A DNA stretch of 64,000 bases from Eumeta japonica (taxonomy: Eukaryota; Arthropoda; Insecta; Lepidoptera; Psychidae): positions 1-64,000 of the forward strand of contig BGZK01000084.1 in the NCBI GenBank assembly GCA_005406025.1, in the 5' to 3' direction. Positions 45,453-57,973 of the stretch are shown one piece after another; the stretch's first letter is position 1; each line of letters starts with the position of its first letter. The position numbers and the translations under genes are program-made. The notes under the pieces were generated by a model that saw only the letters and a list, made by a program, of their open reading frames with translations, was not told the DNA's origin and made no database searches.

Positions 45453-45773
45453 ATTTTTGTATTTGCTTAGTAGGTTTGTTAATATCTCTTGAAAAATTTC
45501 AGGTGCTGATGATACTCCAAAAGGAAGTCTCTTGAAGGAATATCTTCCCCATGGTGTGGCAAATGTTAGTATTTTCTGTGTTCGTTCTGTCAGTTTAATT
45601 TGCCAGAATCCTTTTGTACAGTCTAATAGTGCAAAGAATTTAGACCCTTGAATATCAGCTGAAATTTCTTCAATAGTAGTAAGCGGAAAGTGTCGTCTCA
45701 GTATGTTTTATTTACATCTGATGGATCGATACATATTCTTATTTTACCTTTTGTTTGACTATTACCATCGGAC

Positions 45774-46718
45774 TCACGGCAGAGTAGGAGCTGTTTCTGG
45801 CTTGATGACATCTAACTTTACCATTCTGTCAAGTTCTTGTTTAACCTCATGTCTTATAGCATGTGGAATTTTTCTTAAAGCTTTAATCTCTAGTTTTGGA
45901 TTTTCAATCAGGTCGATGTCATATTCATAATCTTTGTAACAGCCTAAACCTTCAAATATGTCATCTGTACCTTCCTTCAATGTTTTCACTCTTGCGATTA
46001 GTCCTAATTTTTCGCAAGTATTTAGTCCTAGAATTGGCATTACTCTTTCTTCTACTACTTTGAATGTTATATTTTGCTTTTCATTTTTTAGCTTGCATTG
46101 TAGATCTGTTTCGCCTAGAACTGCCATTCTATCATCAGTATAGCTTATTAAATTTTTTGTTCGGCTTGGTTTCAGTCTTCCTTTTGCTTTGTCCATTAAA
46201 TGTCTCGGCAATACATTACATTCTGCTCCTGTATCTAGCTTTACAGTAAACTTCACACTGCCAACTTGTACATTTTCTGTCCAATTTTTCTTTTCTCCAG
46301 TAATTATTGTGGATATGTAAACTTCATCATCAGAATTCGAGCTTTCTTCTATTGCATTTACTCTATTTTTCTGTTTGTTAGCATTATTCTTTTTGGTACG
46401 GCACATTTTAGCAAAATGACCATTTTTGTTGCATTTCATGCATGGTTTGTTGAAAGCAGGACATTCTCTTGATTTGTGATTTGTTCCATATCTTCGGCAG
46501 TCAAAGTACTTATTTTGTTCTTGTTTGACATTTTTATTTCTCACTATCAAAACTTTATCAGCTCTATTTTTGCCTTCAAACTCTTCTAGTTGTTTTGAAA
46601 CTTGTTCGCTAGTTTTGCAGATGGTGATTGCTTTGTTTAAATCTAGTCTGTCTTCTGTTAATAGTTTTTCTCTCACTTGGCTAGATCTTATTCCGAATAC
46701 AATCTTGTCCTTTAACAT
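45774..46718 (-). pseudogene. Gypsy gag C-terminal part, zinc knuckles and protease
   Basis: A 314-codon frame. Residues 74-106 contain paired zinc knuckles (first degenerate, second CMKCNKNGHFAKMC). Residues 160-170 hold the aspartic-protease box KLDTGAECNVL. The frame then runs into the reverse-transcriptase start (VIKPETAPT) and stops by frameshift. Confidence 0.88.
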
Positions 46719-46770
46719 TTCGTCAAATTATTGGTCAAACTCACACTTGCTTGCTTGTGTTTTATTCTTG

Positions 46771-47124
46771 TTAAAACTCATTGAATCTCTCATCTTCATT
46801 TTGTTCTATCTTGAAGAAAATGTATCTTTCGAAAGATATATTTGTTTTTGGCGCAAAATACTCTCTAAACCTTTCCTTGATTATTTGTAGGTTATTTTGG
46901 TCTGCGTTGCTAAAGTTGAAACTATTGTAAATTTCTATCGCATCTGAGCCTATCACAGCCATAAATGTTGCTGCTTGGACATCGGCTGGCTTTTTATCTA
47001 GTTGAATAGCAGTGGCATATCACTCGAACTGCTGCAACCACTTTTTCCAACTCGTTGATTTGTCGAAATCAATTTGTAGGTTAGCTGGCGGCTTTATTCC
47101 AGATACTGCGTCGTTCGTAGCCAT
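46771..47124 (-). pseudogene. Gypsy gag N-terminal part
   Basis: The gag ATG at 47124 is followed by MATNDAVSGIKPPANLQIDF and a TGA at 47022-47020 (QFE then stop). The frame resumes as MAVIGSDAIEIYNSFNF, then ISFERYIFFKIEQNEDERF, the conserved capsid segment. A second stop lies near 46,730 before the protease frame. Confidence 0.8.
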
Positions 47125-47173
47125 TTTACTTCTTTCTCACCTATTGCTTTATTTTTCACACGTTTTGAATCAT

Positions 47174-47184
47174 TTCTGACACCA
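47174..47184 (-). other. Gypsy primer-binding site
   Basis: Immediately inside the LTR the minus strand reads TGGTGTCAGAA, a tRNA 3'-end complement beginning TGG, as expected for first-strand priming. Confidence 0.7.
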
Positions 47185-47406
47185 TGTAACGTTGTGGTTC
47201 TAAATGAAACATGGATTAGCAAATAAGTAAATGAGCGGCATTTATTGACGTACGAATACGAGAGAGAAAACCATAGATTATATTACATACACAGATGTCA
47301 CATATAATAATATTACACAAAATGGACGCTAGATGTCTATACTTTACAATAATGTATAATGGAAACGTTTATCTTAAATAGTCCTACAAAAAAGCCCGCG
47401 ACAACA
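47185..47406 (-). repeat. Gypsy 5' LTR, 222 bp
   Basis: On the minus strand it begins TGTTGTCGCGGGC, ends ACAACGTTACA (TG...CA borders) and contains an AATAAA before its end. It directly abuts the primer-binding site. Confidence 0.8.
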
Positions 47407-47929
47407 TATATCTATCTTTTATGTGTAAGCCGTTATCGCCAAAATAGTGAACCATAAATACAGTAATAATTGATAATTTATTTCTAACACACATTTGGTA
47501 GTAAAAAATTGGTCCGTGTATCAAAATAAAAACTTTTATCGTATCTGGTGTTTAAAGTAGATAACTTTGTCTTTTACAATACATCATTTGGACAAATATT
47601 TGAATAGTTGACGATAGATAAGCGAGTGCGCGATATTATGGTGCGGTCCGGCGGCAGGGTCAGACCATAAAGGTAGCAGGCATACATTTGAGCACGCAAT
47701 GATTTTCCTACGACCAGCTCTATGTGGCTTGCTCACGCGTTTCTAAATCGCAAAATCTACATGTTTATAAAGACTAAAATAAATCGTTTAACATAGTTTA
47801 TAGGAGTATATTGCAGTAGCCACCTATAACTTTTGCATTACCATCAATCATCATATACTTCCGTACCTATCTATCCTTACAAACTATAGCGTTTATAATA
47901 CCTATAATACATATTAGTGAGATCATCAT
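47407..47929. other. Intergenic DNA
   Basis: No feature recognised apart from a small GC-richer patch near 47,640-47,700. Confidence 0.4.
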
Positions 47930-48150
47930 AAAAAATACTTAGTTCCAATTTATATACATTACACAATATAATTGTTCGAACACTTATAGCTGGACCGATT
48001 TTCATTTTTAATTTTTTGGATTTGTTTTTATCTCGAATAGCCAAATAATAGAAAAACACTGAAAAATGGACAAAAAAATAAAACGCTTTCTACCATCACT
48101 ATCAGAATTTTCCATCGTCATGAGGGTGAAACCGCGTGACGCAGCTAGTC
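47930..48150 (+). repeat. Dispersed lepidopteran repeat, 3' portion
   Basis: Contains TAGCTGGACCGATTTTCAT and ends GGTGAAACCGCGTGACGCAG CTAGTC, the wording of the 3' end of the same broad repeat class as 29,805-29,950. A similar end in opposite orientation is near 57,285-57,320. Confidence 0.5.
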
Positions 48151-48429
48151 AATTAAAAATCGGGAATTCGGACAAGTTACGTGTAAGCAGCTGATGGATT
48201 TTTATGCTTAAAGGGAAAATATTCTGAATTGAAAATGCACTACATTTTATTTTTTATTTAAAATAACTATATTTCCGTATACAATTAACATGTTTAATAC
48301 GTGGGGCGCACTATAAATTTCTGTAACTGACCACTTACATAAATAATATTTAAAAAGTAATTACTACATTTGAAAATGGAACTTGGCTGTAAAATACAGT
48401 TTGTTTCATCATTCACTCGTTTATCCATT

Positions 48430-49460
48430 GTGGCGTCATTTTAAAAATTTCGTGTCTTCATCACTATGGATTTAAGTTGTGAAAATTTTCATAGTATGAT
48501 TTTCTACGATTTTAAGTGAAATTTGACAGAGCCTCGCTCGGATTCGAACTGCTTTTGGTGATGAAGCATTACACAAGACGACTATTTGTAACTGGTTTCC
48601 AGAATTCAAGCGCAGTCGTGTCAATCTCAGTGACGAATTTCGTGGTGATCGCCCGTCCACCGATGTGAACATCAAAAACATCTTTGCTGGGCGCCGTATG
48701 ATCGAAACAGAAAGGTATATGACCTACCATATACCTTTTTGTGGTTTATGGTAGGTCCGGGTTCAGGCATACTTAAGCATAGGTATGAGTCAAATACAAT
48801 CAATCCTACACAAACATTTTAATATGAAAAAGCTGTGCTCGCAGTGGATCCCACACAATGTGACTGAAGCCTAAAAAAACGGACCTCATCACTGGGTGCA
48901 AGGCCATGCTTACCAGATTCAAGGAAGGAGTGTCCATTTGGTGTACGACATAGTAACAGATGACGAAACATGGATTTATTGCAACGGCCCCAAAACAAAG
49001 CACCAAGCGACAGTACGCGTCTATCCAGATGAACCAACACCAACCAAAGTGGCGTGCGAGCGAAATGCCTCTAAGAAGAAAATTGTTTCTTTTTTAATAA
49101 AATGTAATAAAACATGGCTACTGTTTCTTTGGAGAATCGCCGTGCCGTGAATAGTGATTGGTACACGACCATTTGTTTACCGGAAGTTATTGACGAACTC
49201 TAAAAATAACCGTGAACGTCGTATCATCTTGCATCGTAACAATGCCAATTCTCACCGGGCCAAACACAAATAAATTTTTGCAGGAGAAAAACGTAAAATT
49301 TATGAGCAATCCTGCATGCAGTCCCGGCCCGATCTTGTGACGCGGTCAACAATTTTCATCGCCAGAAGAGGCTGTCGAAGAGTATGAAAAACATGTTTCC
49401 GAAGTCACCAGAGAGGAGTGACATAAATGTTTTCAAAATTGATTTATTTATATGAAAAAG
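48430..49460 (+). mobile_element. Second mariner type, decayed transposase remnants
   Basis: On the plus strand, transposase blocks occur in order but in shifting frames. They are an N-terminal helix-turn-helix part (about 48,530-48,720), then DIVTDDETWIYCNGPKTKH (first Asp region), DEPTPTKVACERNASKKK, SDWYTTICLPEVIDEL and an HRNNANSHRAKH-like second catalytic block. A VEEYEKHVSEVTREE tail follows near 49,380-49,420. The catalytic Asp block reads HRN rather than HDN. Numerous stops. It differs in wording from the copies at 16-17, 37-38 and 58 kb. A small hairpin at 48710-48738 (AAGGTATAT and complement) interrupts it. Confidence 0.75.
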
Positions 49461-50489
49461 TGCATTTGTGCTAACAGAATATTTTGAAAATTGATATTTG
49501 ACAATTCATAGTATTTTTTTCTCATTCGTTCTAGAAATTTTCAGTGTGCCTTACGTATAATATTCAATTGGAAATTATATGCTATATCTAAAAACTACAA
49601 GATCGAGACTCGTTGCATTTAAAACCCGCCTCTTAAGTAATGCGTGCTTTGCAATATCTACGCGTGTCGACGATCGGGTTAGCTCGTGCTCGAGTTCTTG
49701 TGTTTTTATTTCCGTATTGTTGACGACTCCTTATGTTTCCGCCATTTTGTTTGGCGAAATAAGTAGTGTTAGCGCGTACGCGCATACCGAGTCTTATAAT
49801 CGTATTCATTTGAGTCATACTGGTCGTAGCGACGTGATTTAAAAACTAGCTAACACAGAATGAGAAGCACTTTCTTATTTTAAAATTTTGTTCTGCTACC
49901 AGGCTTACGAAGACCCAAATTCAACAAATAGTTGAGTCCTACCGGCAAGTTGTAAAGTCCTGTTAGTAGGACTCTGGACGGGCTATCATTAAACGCATGA
50001 AAAAAGTAGTAACAGCGCCATTTATCAATAATTCCGGAAAAAAAAGGTACGGTCGTAATAAAGTTAACCTGCATGCGGTACCTCGCGTGTAATTGTTTGC
50101 TTAAATGGAATAAAGGAAAAAAAAAATTTAAGTAATTATCAATTCTTAAATAATAGTTTAGAGACAGTACGAAGTACGATAGAAATGGTAATTGTTAAAG
50201 TCGATTTTTGTCCATTGAAAGCACCGAACAATGCCCATCGTCTATCAAAAAAGACGAAACCTTCGTGAAAACAGACACTGAGAGGTTCTAGAAATACAGT
50301 TTTTTAAAATGCACAGTTCTATTAAGGAAAAAGTTGTTCACCAAACAAACATAGAATTATACTACAATGTAAGCAATGTATATTACTGCAAGTAAAAAAA
50401 ATTTGACGTATCCATTAAACTTGATATTTGGAAAATCGGGTATGCTATCTACTACTAATTTTTAAGTTTCCTTACCCAAAGGGTAAAAA
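49461..50489. other. Intergenic DNA
   Basis: A CpG-richer patch at 49,640-49,840 gives overlapping frames on both strands but no domain. The rest is AT-rich without recognisable features. Confidence 0.4.
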
Positions 50490-50920
50490 ACAGAACCCTA
50501 TTACTAAGAGTCCGCTGTTCGTCCGTCTGTCACCAGGCTGCATCTCATGAACCGTGATAGTCAGATAGTTGAAATTTTCACAGATGATGTATTTCTGTTA
50601 CCGCTATAACAACAAACACTAAAAAACAATAAAATAAATATTTAAGGGGGTTCCCATACAACAAACTTGATTTTTTTGCTCGTTTCGGCTCGATATTGAT
50701 AACGGCAACGCCTAAAATATTTACAGAGTATTTAGTTATATATTCACTTTAAAAATAAATAATTGATTTAAAATTAAATTAATATTAAAGGGGGGATCCC
50801 ATACAACAAACGTGATATTTTTGCTCGTTTTCGCTCAATATTGATAACGGCAACAGGTAGACGCTTGAAATATTCACAAAATATTTAGTTATATATGTAT
50901 TCACTTTAGAGATGGACGAT
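50490..50920 (+). repeat. Dispersed lepidopteran repeat with internal tandem duplication
   Basis: Opens with GTCCGTCTGTCACCAGGCTG, CATGAACCGTGATAG and GATGATGTATTTCTGTTACC, phrases I know from a very abundant moth repeat. A segment of about 146 bp containing CCCATACAACAAAC and ATTGATAACGGCAAC occurs twice in tandem (about 50,642-50,787 and 50,788-50,920). Confidence 0.65.
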
Positions 50921-51159
50921 ATACATCGATGTATTATAAACACTCGATGTATAGTAACGATGCATCGTTTTGAACAGATGTATTGATAATATTTCAACAT
51001 CGAATATATATCGATGTTTTTTAGTCCATGCGAGAGTTGGGTTGTTCGGTTGAAGCGAATTATCAAAATATAAAAAGCAAACGTGGATAGGAATATAGGA
51101 TCCTAAAAATGGAGAAAAATTTGTGAAATGACAGCAGAGGTCTCCTCGACTAGGGCGTT

Positions 51160-52375
51160 GTTAGGACACTGACGTACCGGAGAAGCTCGAGGCAATTCGA
51201 AAAGCGGTGAAGGCGAAACCTGCCTCGTTTCCATGAAACTACGCCGAGGCGGCGGCAAAGCCAAAACCTTTAGCAGCCGCCGCCCCGAAAATTGCTAGCC
51301 CTGAAGTCCGATCCGGACCGAGGTTCACACTCATCATATTCTCAAAGTATGAAAACCACAGTGCGGAACAGGTCGTTACCAAACTGCGCGGTGTAGTGTA
51401 TGCAATGGAGATGGATATGGCCGTGAATGGACTTGGGAATACCAAAAACCAAAAGGTCATGGTGAGCTGCTACTCCACAGAAGATGCAGGAAGATTGAAG
51501 AGCAGCTTAAAATGCCCAGGTTGGACTTGAAAGTCGCCAAGCCGGAAAAAAGATTACTTATCTTAGTGATCCGGGATGTCTTGAAAATCAATACGGATGA
51601 GGATATTGTGAAGTCGCTGAGGACCCAGAATAGGCACATCGCCGACGGTCTTAATTGGGATCGAAAAAGGGTAAAGGTGTGCTACATGAAGCGGGTACGA
51701 AATCATTTCGAGTGCTACCCGTTTTTGGAGGTCAGTATTGAGCTTTGTAAAAGCTCATTACGGCCAGCTATGTGTATGTGGCGTCCCAACGGCGCCTGGT
51801 CGAAGACCAGTCCTCTCTTATGCAGTACTCGAGCTATTTTGGCTTCGGACATGGTAAACGATATTGCAAAGACGTGTCCGATAAGTGTGCCCATTTTGGG
51901 GGGGGACCATGTTGTCGCAAAGTGCCAGTTCCGGAGCGAGGGAGAGCCTCCAAAATGCATCAATTGTGTTAGCGCTCGCTGCTCATGAATGGTTTAGCTC
52001 GGAGTGTATACAACATACAGTTCAACACAAATGGGATGACATTGCTTAGTCCAAAGTGGCCTATTGTTAGCCATCGGCGCTCTGGATCCTATTAACCGCA
52101 TCCAAATGGTCAGGGAATTATCCTTGAAGAAATGCACTGGCTACGTGTCCTTGCAGTTTATTCAGTTCAACTTGCCCTATGTTGGGAATTTTAGTGAAGT
52201 CGTCCAAAAGGCGGCTCCGTAAGGGAAGGGACCTGTCAAAGCCGCCATTATGATTCAGAGGAGTGGCGTGGACGTCGAGGAGGATCGGATCCTCATCGAT
52301 GAAAACGTCACTCACAGCTGCCGTGACAAAAGCCGGAAACTGCAGGATTGGCGTCGTGTCGGTGTATTTCCCTCT
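51160..52375 (+). pseudogene. R1-clade LINE gag (ORF1) and start of ORF2, truncated
   Basis: Plus-strand frames in sequence read NYAEAAAKPKPLAAAA, DLKVAKPEKRLLILVIRDVL, KINTDEDIVKSLRTQN, then VASQRRLVEDQSSLM and FGHGKRYCKDVSDKCAHF, ending KCQFRSEGEPPKCINC. This is the three-CCHC gag of R1-clade elements; the first knuckle has lost its leading cysteines (F for C). Two frameshifts separate these pieces. Past 52,000, broken ORF2 endonuclease-like words (GVDVEEDRILIDENVTHS) follow, and the element ends near 52,375. Confidence 0.75.
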
Positions 52376-54018
52376 TCACATATAATTTATTTATTTCATT
52401 TTGCATTCGTATAAATTCATCTCTATAATTTGCAGAACACTTGCGCTTTTAATAAACTTTCGGGTTTTGATTAACCTTGTGGGATCTGTGTAGAACTTGT
52501 AGATGATTCATTATGTACAGACTTTTGGCTGACCGGTATGTTGATTGTTGATGTACAACCTTTCATAGATTGATTGTTCAAGTTCGTCGGTAGTAGAGTC
52601 ACTTTTCTCCGAATAGATTAAGTTTCTGGATTTGGTGAAAATTTGCCTACGTAGATTTTAATGTATAGCTTACATCATCCGAACGTGGCGACAGAAATTT
52701 TTTCAATTTCTTCTAAAATGATCGCGTAAATTCTTCGTTAGCTAGCTAACGAAATGCGGAACTCCAGCAAACCTCATAACATTTAGCATTCTATTCTACG
52801 AGTGTTTACGACAATAGAAAGTCACTTGTCTAGCCCTGCAAATGTTTGTAACATAAATTTTGAACGCCAATATTTAAAAATTTCTCAAAGGCCTATAAGA
52901 GTTTTTTTTTAACATGATATTACTGTTGTGTAGGTCAAGAATACAAATACTGGGTATGACTTATTGTGTTTTATTACCGTATTTTATGAATACAACAAAG
53001 AACGTAATTACATGGCAAACAGGAAGTGTAGTAAACTCCGGTAGGGGGCGCTAGGTCTGTGCTACGTTCCGAAACGCACGATTAGATCTCTGACAGCACT
53101 AAATAAGTAGACACTTTGGCAAAGATTTAACTTCTCATTTTTTTGTTTCATGTTTTGTAGTATAACTTTTCTTAAATAGATTTAGTTCATTTTCAATTTT
53201 ATGGAGTCATTCATTGCCTTAAATATCTTCACACTAAAAGAAATAGCAGCAGCACGTACTTGGCTATTGAAATTTGAAAAACGACGCGATCGAGCAACGA
53301 TTCTAACAGGTGATAGAATCTTATATCTTAATTTTTGGTTTTTCTTCCGTAAGTTAGATTGGGTGTATGTTTTTAGTTCAAATTAAAAAAAAAAAACCCC
53401 TTAATGAGTTCGTGCCCTTAAGCAAAGGCGTTCCATCGAAAATCCGCTCGTTGTGTCGCGCATTGCTTAGCCTGCAATGTCTTTCTTCGACAGAGCCCAT
53501 CGTCACCTTTATATATTTCTATTGTTTTTCATTTCAACCATTCTGTGTGATCTTGAATGCATATGCATGTATGATGAAACCTGTTTTGAATTAATCCAAT
53601 GGATCGTGCTAAAGCGACAAATATTTTATTGCATATTTATCGCTTTACTGAGGCAGCGATTTTGCATCCCACCCTTGTGGCCTATACTCCAACATGCGGA
53701 ATAGGAATGGATTTTAACGACTTTGCTGACGCTACTAATATGACACACGACGGAGTTCGTTTTCTAGATTTTACTCTATCGATTTAATGCACAACAGCGC
53801 TAATATATCTTTTCGCTCCTGCTGGTAAAAGTATAGATCTTCCCTTTGGATTCTCCTTTGGTATGGTGCGGGATAGTTCATGACGGGATCTCAAGACTCC
53901 AGGTTCTTTAGACCGCGACAAAGAATGCAATTATCCATGTTATTCTCCGTCGTGTTCAAGAGGGAACTCATAATGCCAATCGATGTGTCTCGTCATATAT
54001 TCTGAATAAATATTTTAG
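52376..54018. other. Intergenic DNA with weakly protein-like frames
   Basis: Frames at 53,201-53,310 (MESFIALNIFTLKEIAAART, then LLKFEKRRDRATIL, ending at a GTGATA donor-like site) and at 53,599-53,787 look less random than usual but carry no recognised domain. No conclusion is possible. Confidence 0.25.
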
Positions 54019-54167
54019 ACTGAATCGCGAAAAGTACATTACGAAACCTATGGGATTGAAAACGGATATCCATGGCTAGACGTCCCTCTCGGAATCGTAA
54101 CGATAGGTCAAACAAAGATTGCAAAAAATCCCGCCAGGGTCGCAAGGCGTCGTTCAGACTACGACCG
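54019..54167 (+). other. Exon-like open stretch of unknown identity
   Basis: Bounded by TATTTTAG| and CG|GTAGAT. In phase 0 it is open throughout: TESRKVHYETYGIENGYPWL, then DVPLGIVTIGQTKIAKN and RVARRRSDYDR. The longer frame over the same bases is a different register. No family recognised and no partner exon found. Confidence 0.25.
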
Positions 54168-57100
54168 GTAGATCAATTTTTTAACTTAAAAATTATAAGG
54201 GTGTCGCGCGCCCTTGGATTACGTAATTTCGACCTCATAACGATATTGACCGAGTTGTTCTATATATACAGAATTAGTCTGCTACTGTTCTTCTCGTGGT
54301 ATCTCACAAACGTGTTGCATTTCACATGTAGGTACCAGGCGCGAAATGGGCGCGTCGAGGGCGGGCTGACATACCTTTTCGTGTAGATAGATTCCTTATT
54401 TGAATTTTGTACTGATTTCGAAAGGTTTCGTTTCTATTTAATTCTCTTTCGATATTTTTAGTCGTCGCCCCGTTGTTGTTCAGTGCTTGTTTTCGAAAGG
54501 CTTACCTTTCTGTTAATACAACATATTAAATCGGCAAACGTGTTTGTACTTGCCAGTCTGGTAATAAACGCAACTGGAATTTACCCCAGTGACACGATAT
54601 TATTCATCTGTATAAGTTACTATATTCATTGAGGTACAATAGTAAAAAAACTAAGTTAAGTGTGCATTGGGTACTTATTAGAGTACTTGCGTTTAAATTT
54701 GTTTTGCAGGCTGTTAATGTCACCGATGTTTGACGAATGGAGTGAGCTCAAATTAAATAACTTGTCAGCATTTCGTACCTCTTCAACATTTCTCACATGT
54801 TGTGTTAAACCTAATTTAGTTCCCTTCAACACAATATGAGGTTGAAAACTTATATTGTATTTTGTGCTTGCAAAATCGGTTTTTAAAATAATATCCATTT
54901 TTCTACATATGTACTGTTTTTAATAAAGTCATCTTAAAATACTATTTATCGTTTATTTATGTACAATATATTGTCTATTTGTGTATTTTAATATAACAAT
55001 AATATATTTGTATGCCATTATTTGGCATATTCCCGAATAGTTGCGCAAGCTACTGTCGTACGCACAGCAAATAATGTCAAATAAAACTGAAATACTTATG
55101 TCTATCTGGTGGTTGTATTAATATTATGAAATATATATGTAAAATATGAATGTCACATTAGGATTTATGAATCATGGCAGTCAAGAAATGCATAGTAATG
55201 CGCCGTTCCTTAACAGCAAATGGGCATGTAATTTGTATGGTTCGTTTGCATTTGTAACTATCATATATTAGCGATCACTCTAATAAATGAGATGTGACGT
55301 CTCGAACCGCAGCTGTTCCAATTTGTTCAATATACAAAATAATTTTTAACATCAACAAAATTACTTACACATCATTCCAGTACTGCGAGGAAAAATGGCT
55401 CTGTTTAATTAAATCTGAATACGTCTCCATTAAGGTATTGAGGCCCTCTATTAAATTCATTTATTTAGAGACGTTTTAGTTTGGGTAATCTCCTGCTATA
55501 TAAAATTAGTGTATAAAAATATTTACATTCGTTACCATGATGATTTAACATGATTTTTTTTATAAAATGATTTGTAAAGATAGCGCATATACATGTTTAC
55601 AAAACAAAATACGTAATCTATGAACCGTTTTTAAACTTATGACGTATATTGTAAAGGATACAAAAAAAAAAACAAAAACCGGTTAACGCATTTACAACTG
55701 TCATCTATATGCGGGAAGGAATAACCGAAAAATAGCACGATTTGCCAAATTTGGCACAGTGTATGCTAACAGGATTTTTTGTATTCTTTATTATGGCTAT
55801 TCGGCTAATTATTTTATTTAATTGATTTGAATTGCAACGTGCACTTGTGGAGTGTTTTTCAGATGGACAAAGCTGACGCATAAAAAAGTTAATGCGCCGG
55901 TGATCCTACGTCGATTAGTTTTTTTTTAATTCTTTATCGTGACAATAACTTGACAATCTGCATACAATTTTAACCTGTGCATACACCTGAAAGATTTGGT
56001 AGTTCTAAATGACAATAAAATATTGAGAAGTTTTACGCATAATCTAGTTTTGTCAAAAACCTTTTTAAAGAAATTCAACAGAAAACATATTTTACATCAA
56101 TGAGGCTGGAAGTATTATATTATGGCACTAGTTTCCATATTGACATGATACCTAAAACCATCTAAATTCATCAATTTTTCATGATATTTGATGATTCGAT
56201 TCTTAAGTCACTACAACAGCGACCATGTTATTCAGTTTAACAGTTCAGAAAACTCATGAGATTCGTATATCAAGTTAGAATGCATTGAAGAATCACGCTT
56301 TTTTATTTATCAAATGGTCCTTCGGCTTGCGATGACAATTCTAAAATCGTCGAAGAGACCGCCACTTAGACTATTTGACTTGAAATTCGTTATTTTCACT
56401 TTGAGGTCATCGGCAAACATCGATAATAAGTATTTCTGTATGTTCACATTATACGTTTCTTAGGGGATAACGAAACAAATAATTTTGTTAACTTCACGCT
56501 TACACTATATTCTTGAACGAATTCATTGTACAAAGAAATCGTATTTTGGAAAACATATTTCCGTAGTCTTAGATTAAGTTAGTGTAAGTTACGATTATAG
56601 CGACAATTTTTGATGATTTACCAATATTGGGGCTTATATTGACTTGAAATGTTAAACAATCATAAATGTTGATTGTAGCCTCCAATGGATAACATTTAAA
56701 AGACATGTATGAGATAATATATGTATATACAATACATATGTATAACATTCGTATAACTGACTTAGAAGAATAGCCACATTCTTCTCAAGTCATACCGTCG
56801 CAAGTGAGCAAACATGTTTAATTTAGTTTGGTCATCTCTTTTACGCTAAATTTTAAATGATATTTCTGTTTATTTTCTCTAGGCTTTTATTTTATGCAGA
56901 TCACATGGAACGACTTAAATTACTGTTTTATTTTAATACATGTTTTATACGTATAGTCTAAAGTTAAACTAAAATAAGCTTTGTGTTTAAAATGTAATAA
57001 AGAGATCATGCATTCAGTTATAGATTATTTTCATTCCCAAGCAATAACCATCCATGTAATAGAGAATCAGAAGTTCGAAAGTCGGCTTAGTTGTTTCTTC

Positions 57101-57284
57101 TTCGTGATCACTCATATGCTAAACGAATTTAAATGAACAGCATTGGACGCGAGGATATACAGCATGACACTTATTCCAAAATGAGAATAGGCCGGGATCG
57201 GGAGCTCTTGCTCGGATGGCCAAAAAATATTGAAGTCCGTTCGTCTTGTGGGGTGATTCTCGGTGTCAAGTACCTGATAAAACA
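54168..57284. other. AT-rich intergenic DNA
   Basis: At 54,420-54,600 an AATAAACGCAAC with nearby CGAAAGG repeats resembles the end of an LTR, but no matching copy is seen. The remainder is featureless AT-rich sequence. Confidence 0.4.
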
Positions 57285-57960
57285 TATAACTAGCGGCTGA
57301 CAGCCCGCTTCACCGGGCGTAAAATTAAAATTAGCAATTTTTTTATCATTCAAATTGTGATCCCGATTTTGCTACCATAAACATACAATGACGTCCTTCA
57401 TTTTATATATCGGCCGATTTTTCCGCCACTCAATCGTGACCACGGTGCCGTCCTCGATGTCGGTCCCGGTCAAGCTGCCGGATCCGGGCGCCGTTCCGCT
57501 TTCGATTCCAATACAGAACTCGACACCGATCTTGGTCCTCCCTTGGGAATCAATGGTAGTGATAACAGATCACTATTTATACTGCAACGGACCTCCAAAG
57601 AAGCATTATATTAAAATAATCTTAAAACCATCTACAAACGATTTCGCGAATGGTTAATGTCCCATTACAATGCTTCCAGTCATCAGCGTATGACAAACAC
57701 CCAAACGAATATTCTTTTACATTTTTGTATAATGAATACCCTATGATAACTACAAACGCTTCGGCGTCAAATGGTCACAACCCCGATTGCAACCCGTCCA
57801 GCCGTTAGCGTATGACAAACATCCCTACAAACATACTTTTTCATTTTTTAATTATAAATAGCCTAGAACCACTTATAGAAGATCCTGCGTCGATTGATCA
57901 TAGCCTCACACCGATACGTTTAGTATTTTTTGCGCGATGCGTGGCCAAAGGAAACCATTT
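57285..57960 (-). repeat. Probable lepidopteran dispersed repeat debris with a hexamer array
   Basis: Begins with TAACTAGCGGCTGACAGCCC, the inverted 3' end of the CAGCTAGT-type repeat. Then comes a degenerate CGATT/GGTCC hexamer array (57,417-57,552) and two copies of CGTATGACAAACA preceded by GCCGTTAGCGT-like sequence (57,690 and 57,800). No coding content. Confidence 0.4.
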
Positions 57961-57973
57961 TCATTATTTATGT

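Larger units (their letters stand above)
43245..47406 (-). mobile_element. Ty3/Gypsy LTR retrotransposon, decayed, one LTR visible
   Basis: Minus-strand order: LTR (47406-47185), primer-binding site, gag, zinc knuckle, protease, reverse transcriptase, RNase H, integrase. Stops and frameshifts occur in gag (TGA at 47022-47020), the reverse transcriptase and the integrase. The expected downstream LTR is not seen next to 43,245, where LINE ORF1 sequence begins within about 50 bp, nor on the far side of the LINE. The overall organisation resembles the K02A2.6-like gypsy group common in insects. Confidence 0.88.

Noticed and set aside
50928..51015. hAT-like terminus TAGAGATGGACGATA with ATCGATG repeats
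   Set aside because: Only one end is visible and no opposite terminus or target duplication could be found.
54420..54600. Possible solo LTR with AATAAACGCAAC
   Set aside because: No matching second copy, no clear TG...CA borders and no target duplication.
57388..57657. Mariner-like words (DHYLYCNGPPKKHYIK) at the end of an 89-codon frame
   Set aside because: Resembles the catalytic block of the 48-49 kb mariner over only about 15 residues, with the key Asp-Glu positions changed and no flanking similarity; too weak to call.
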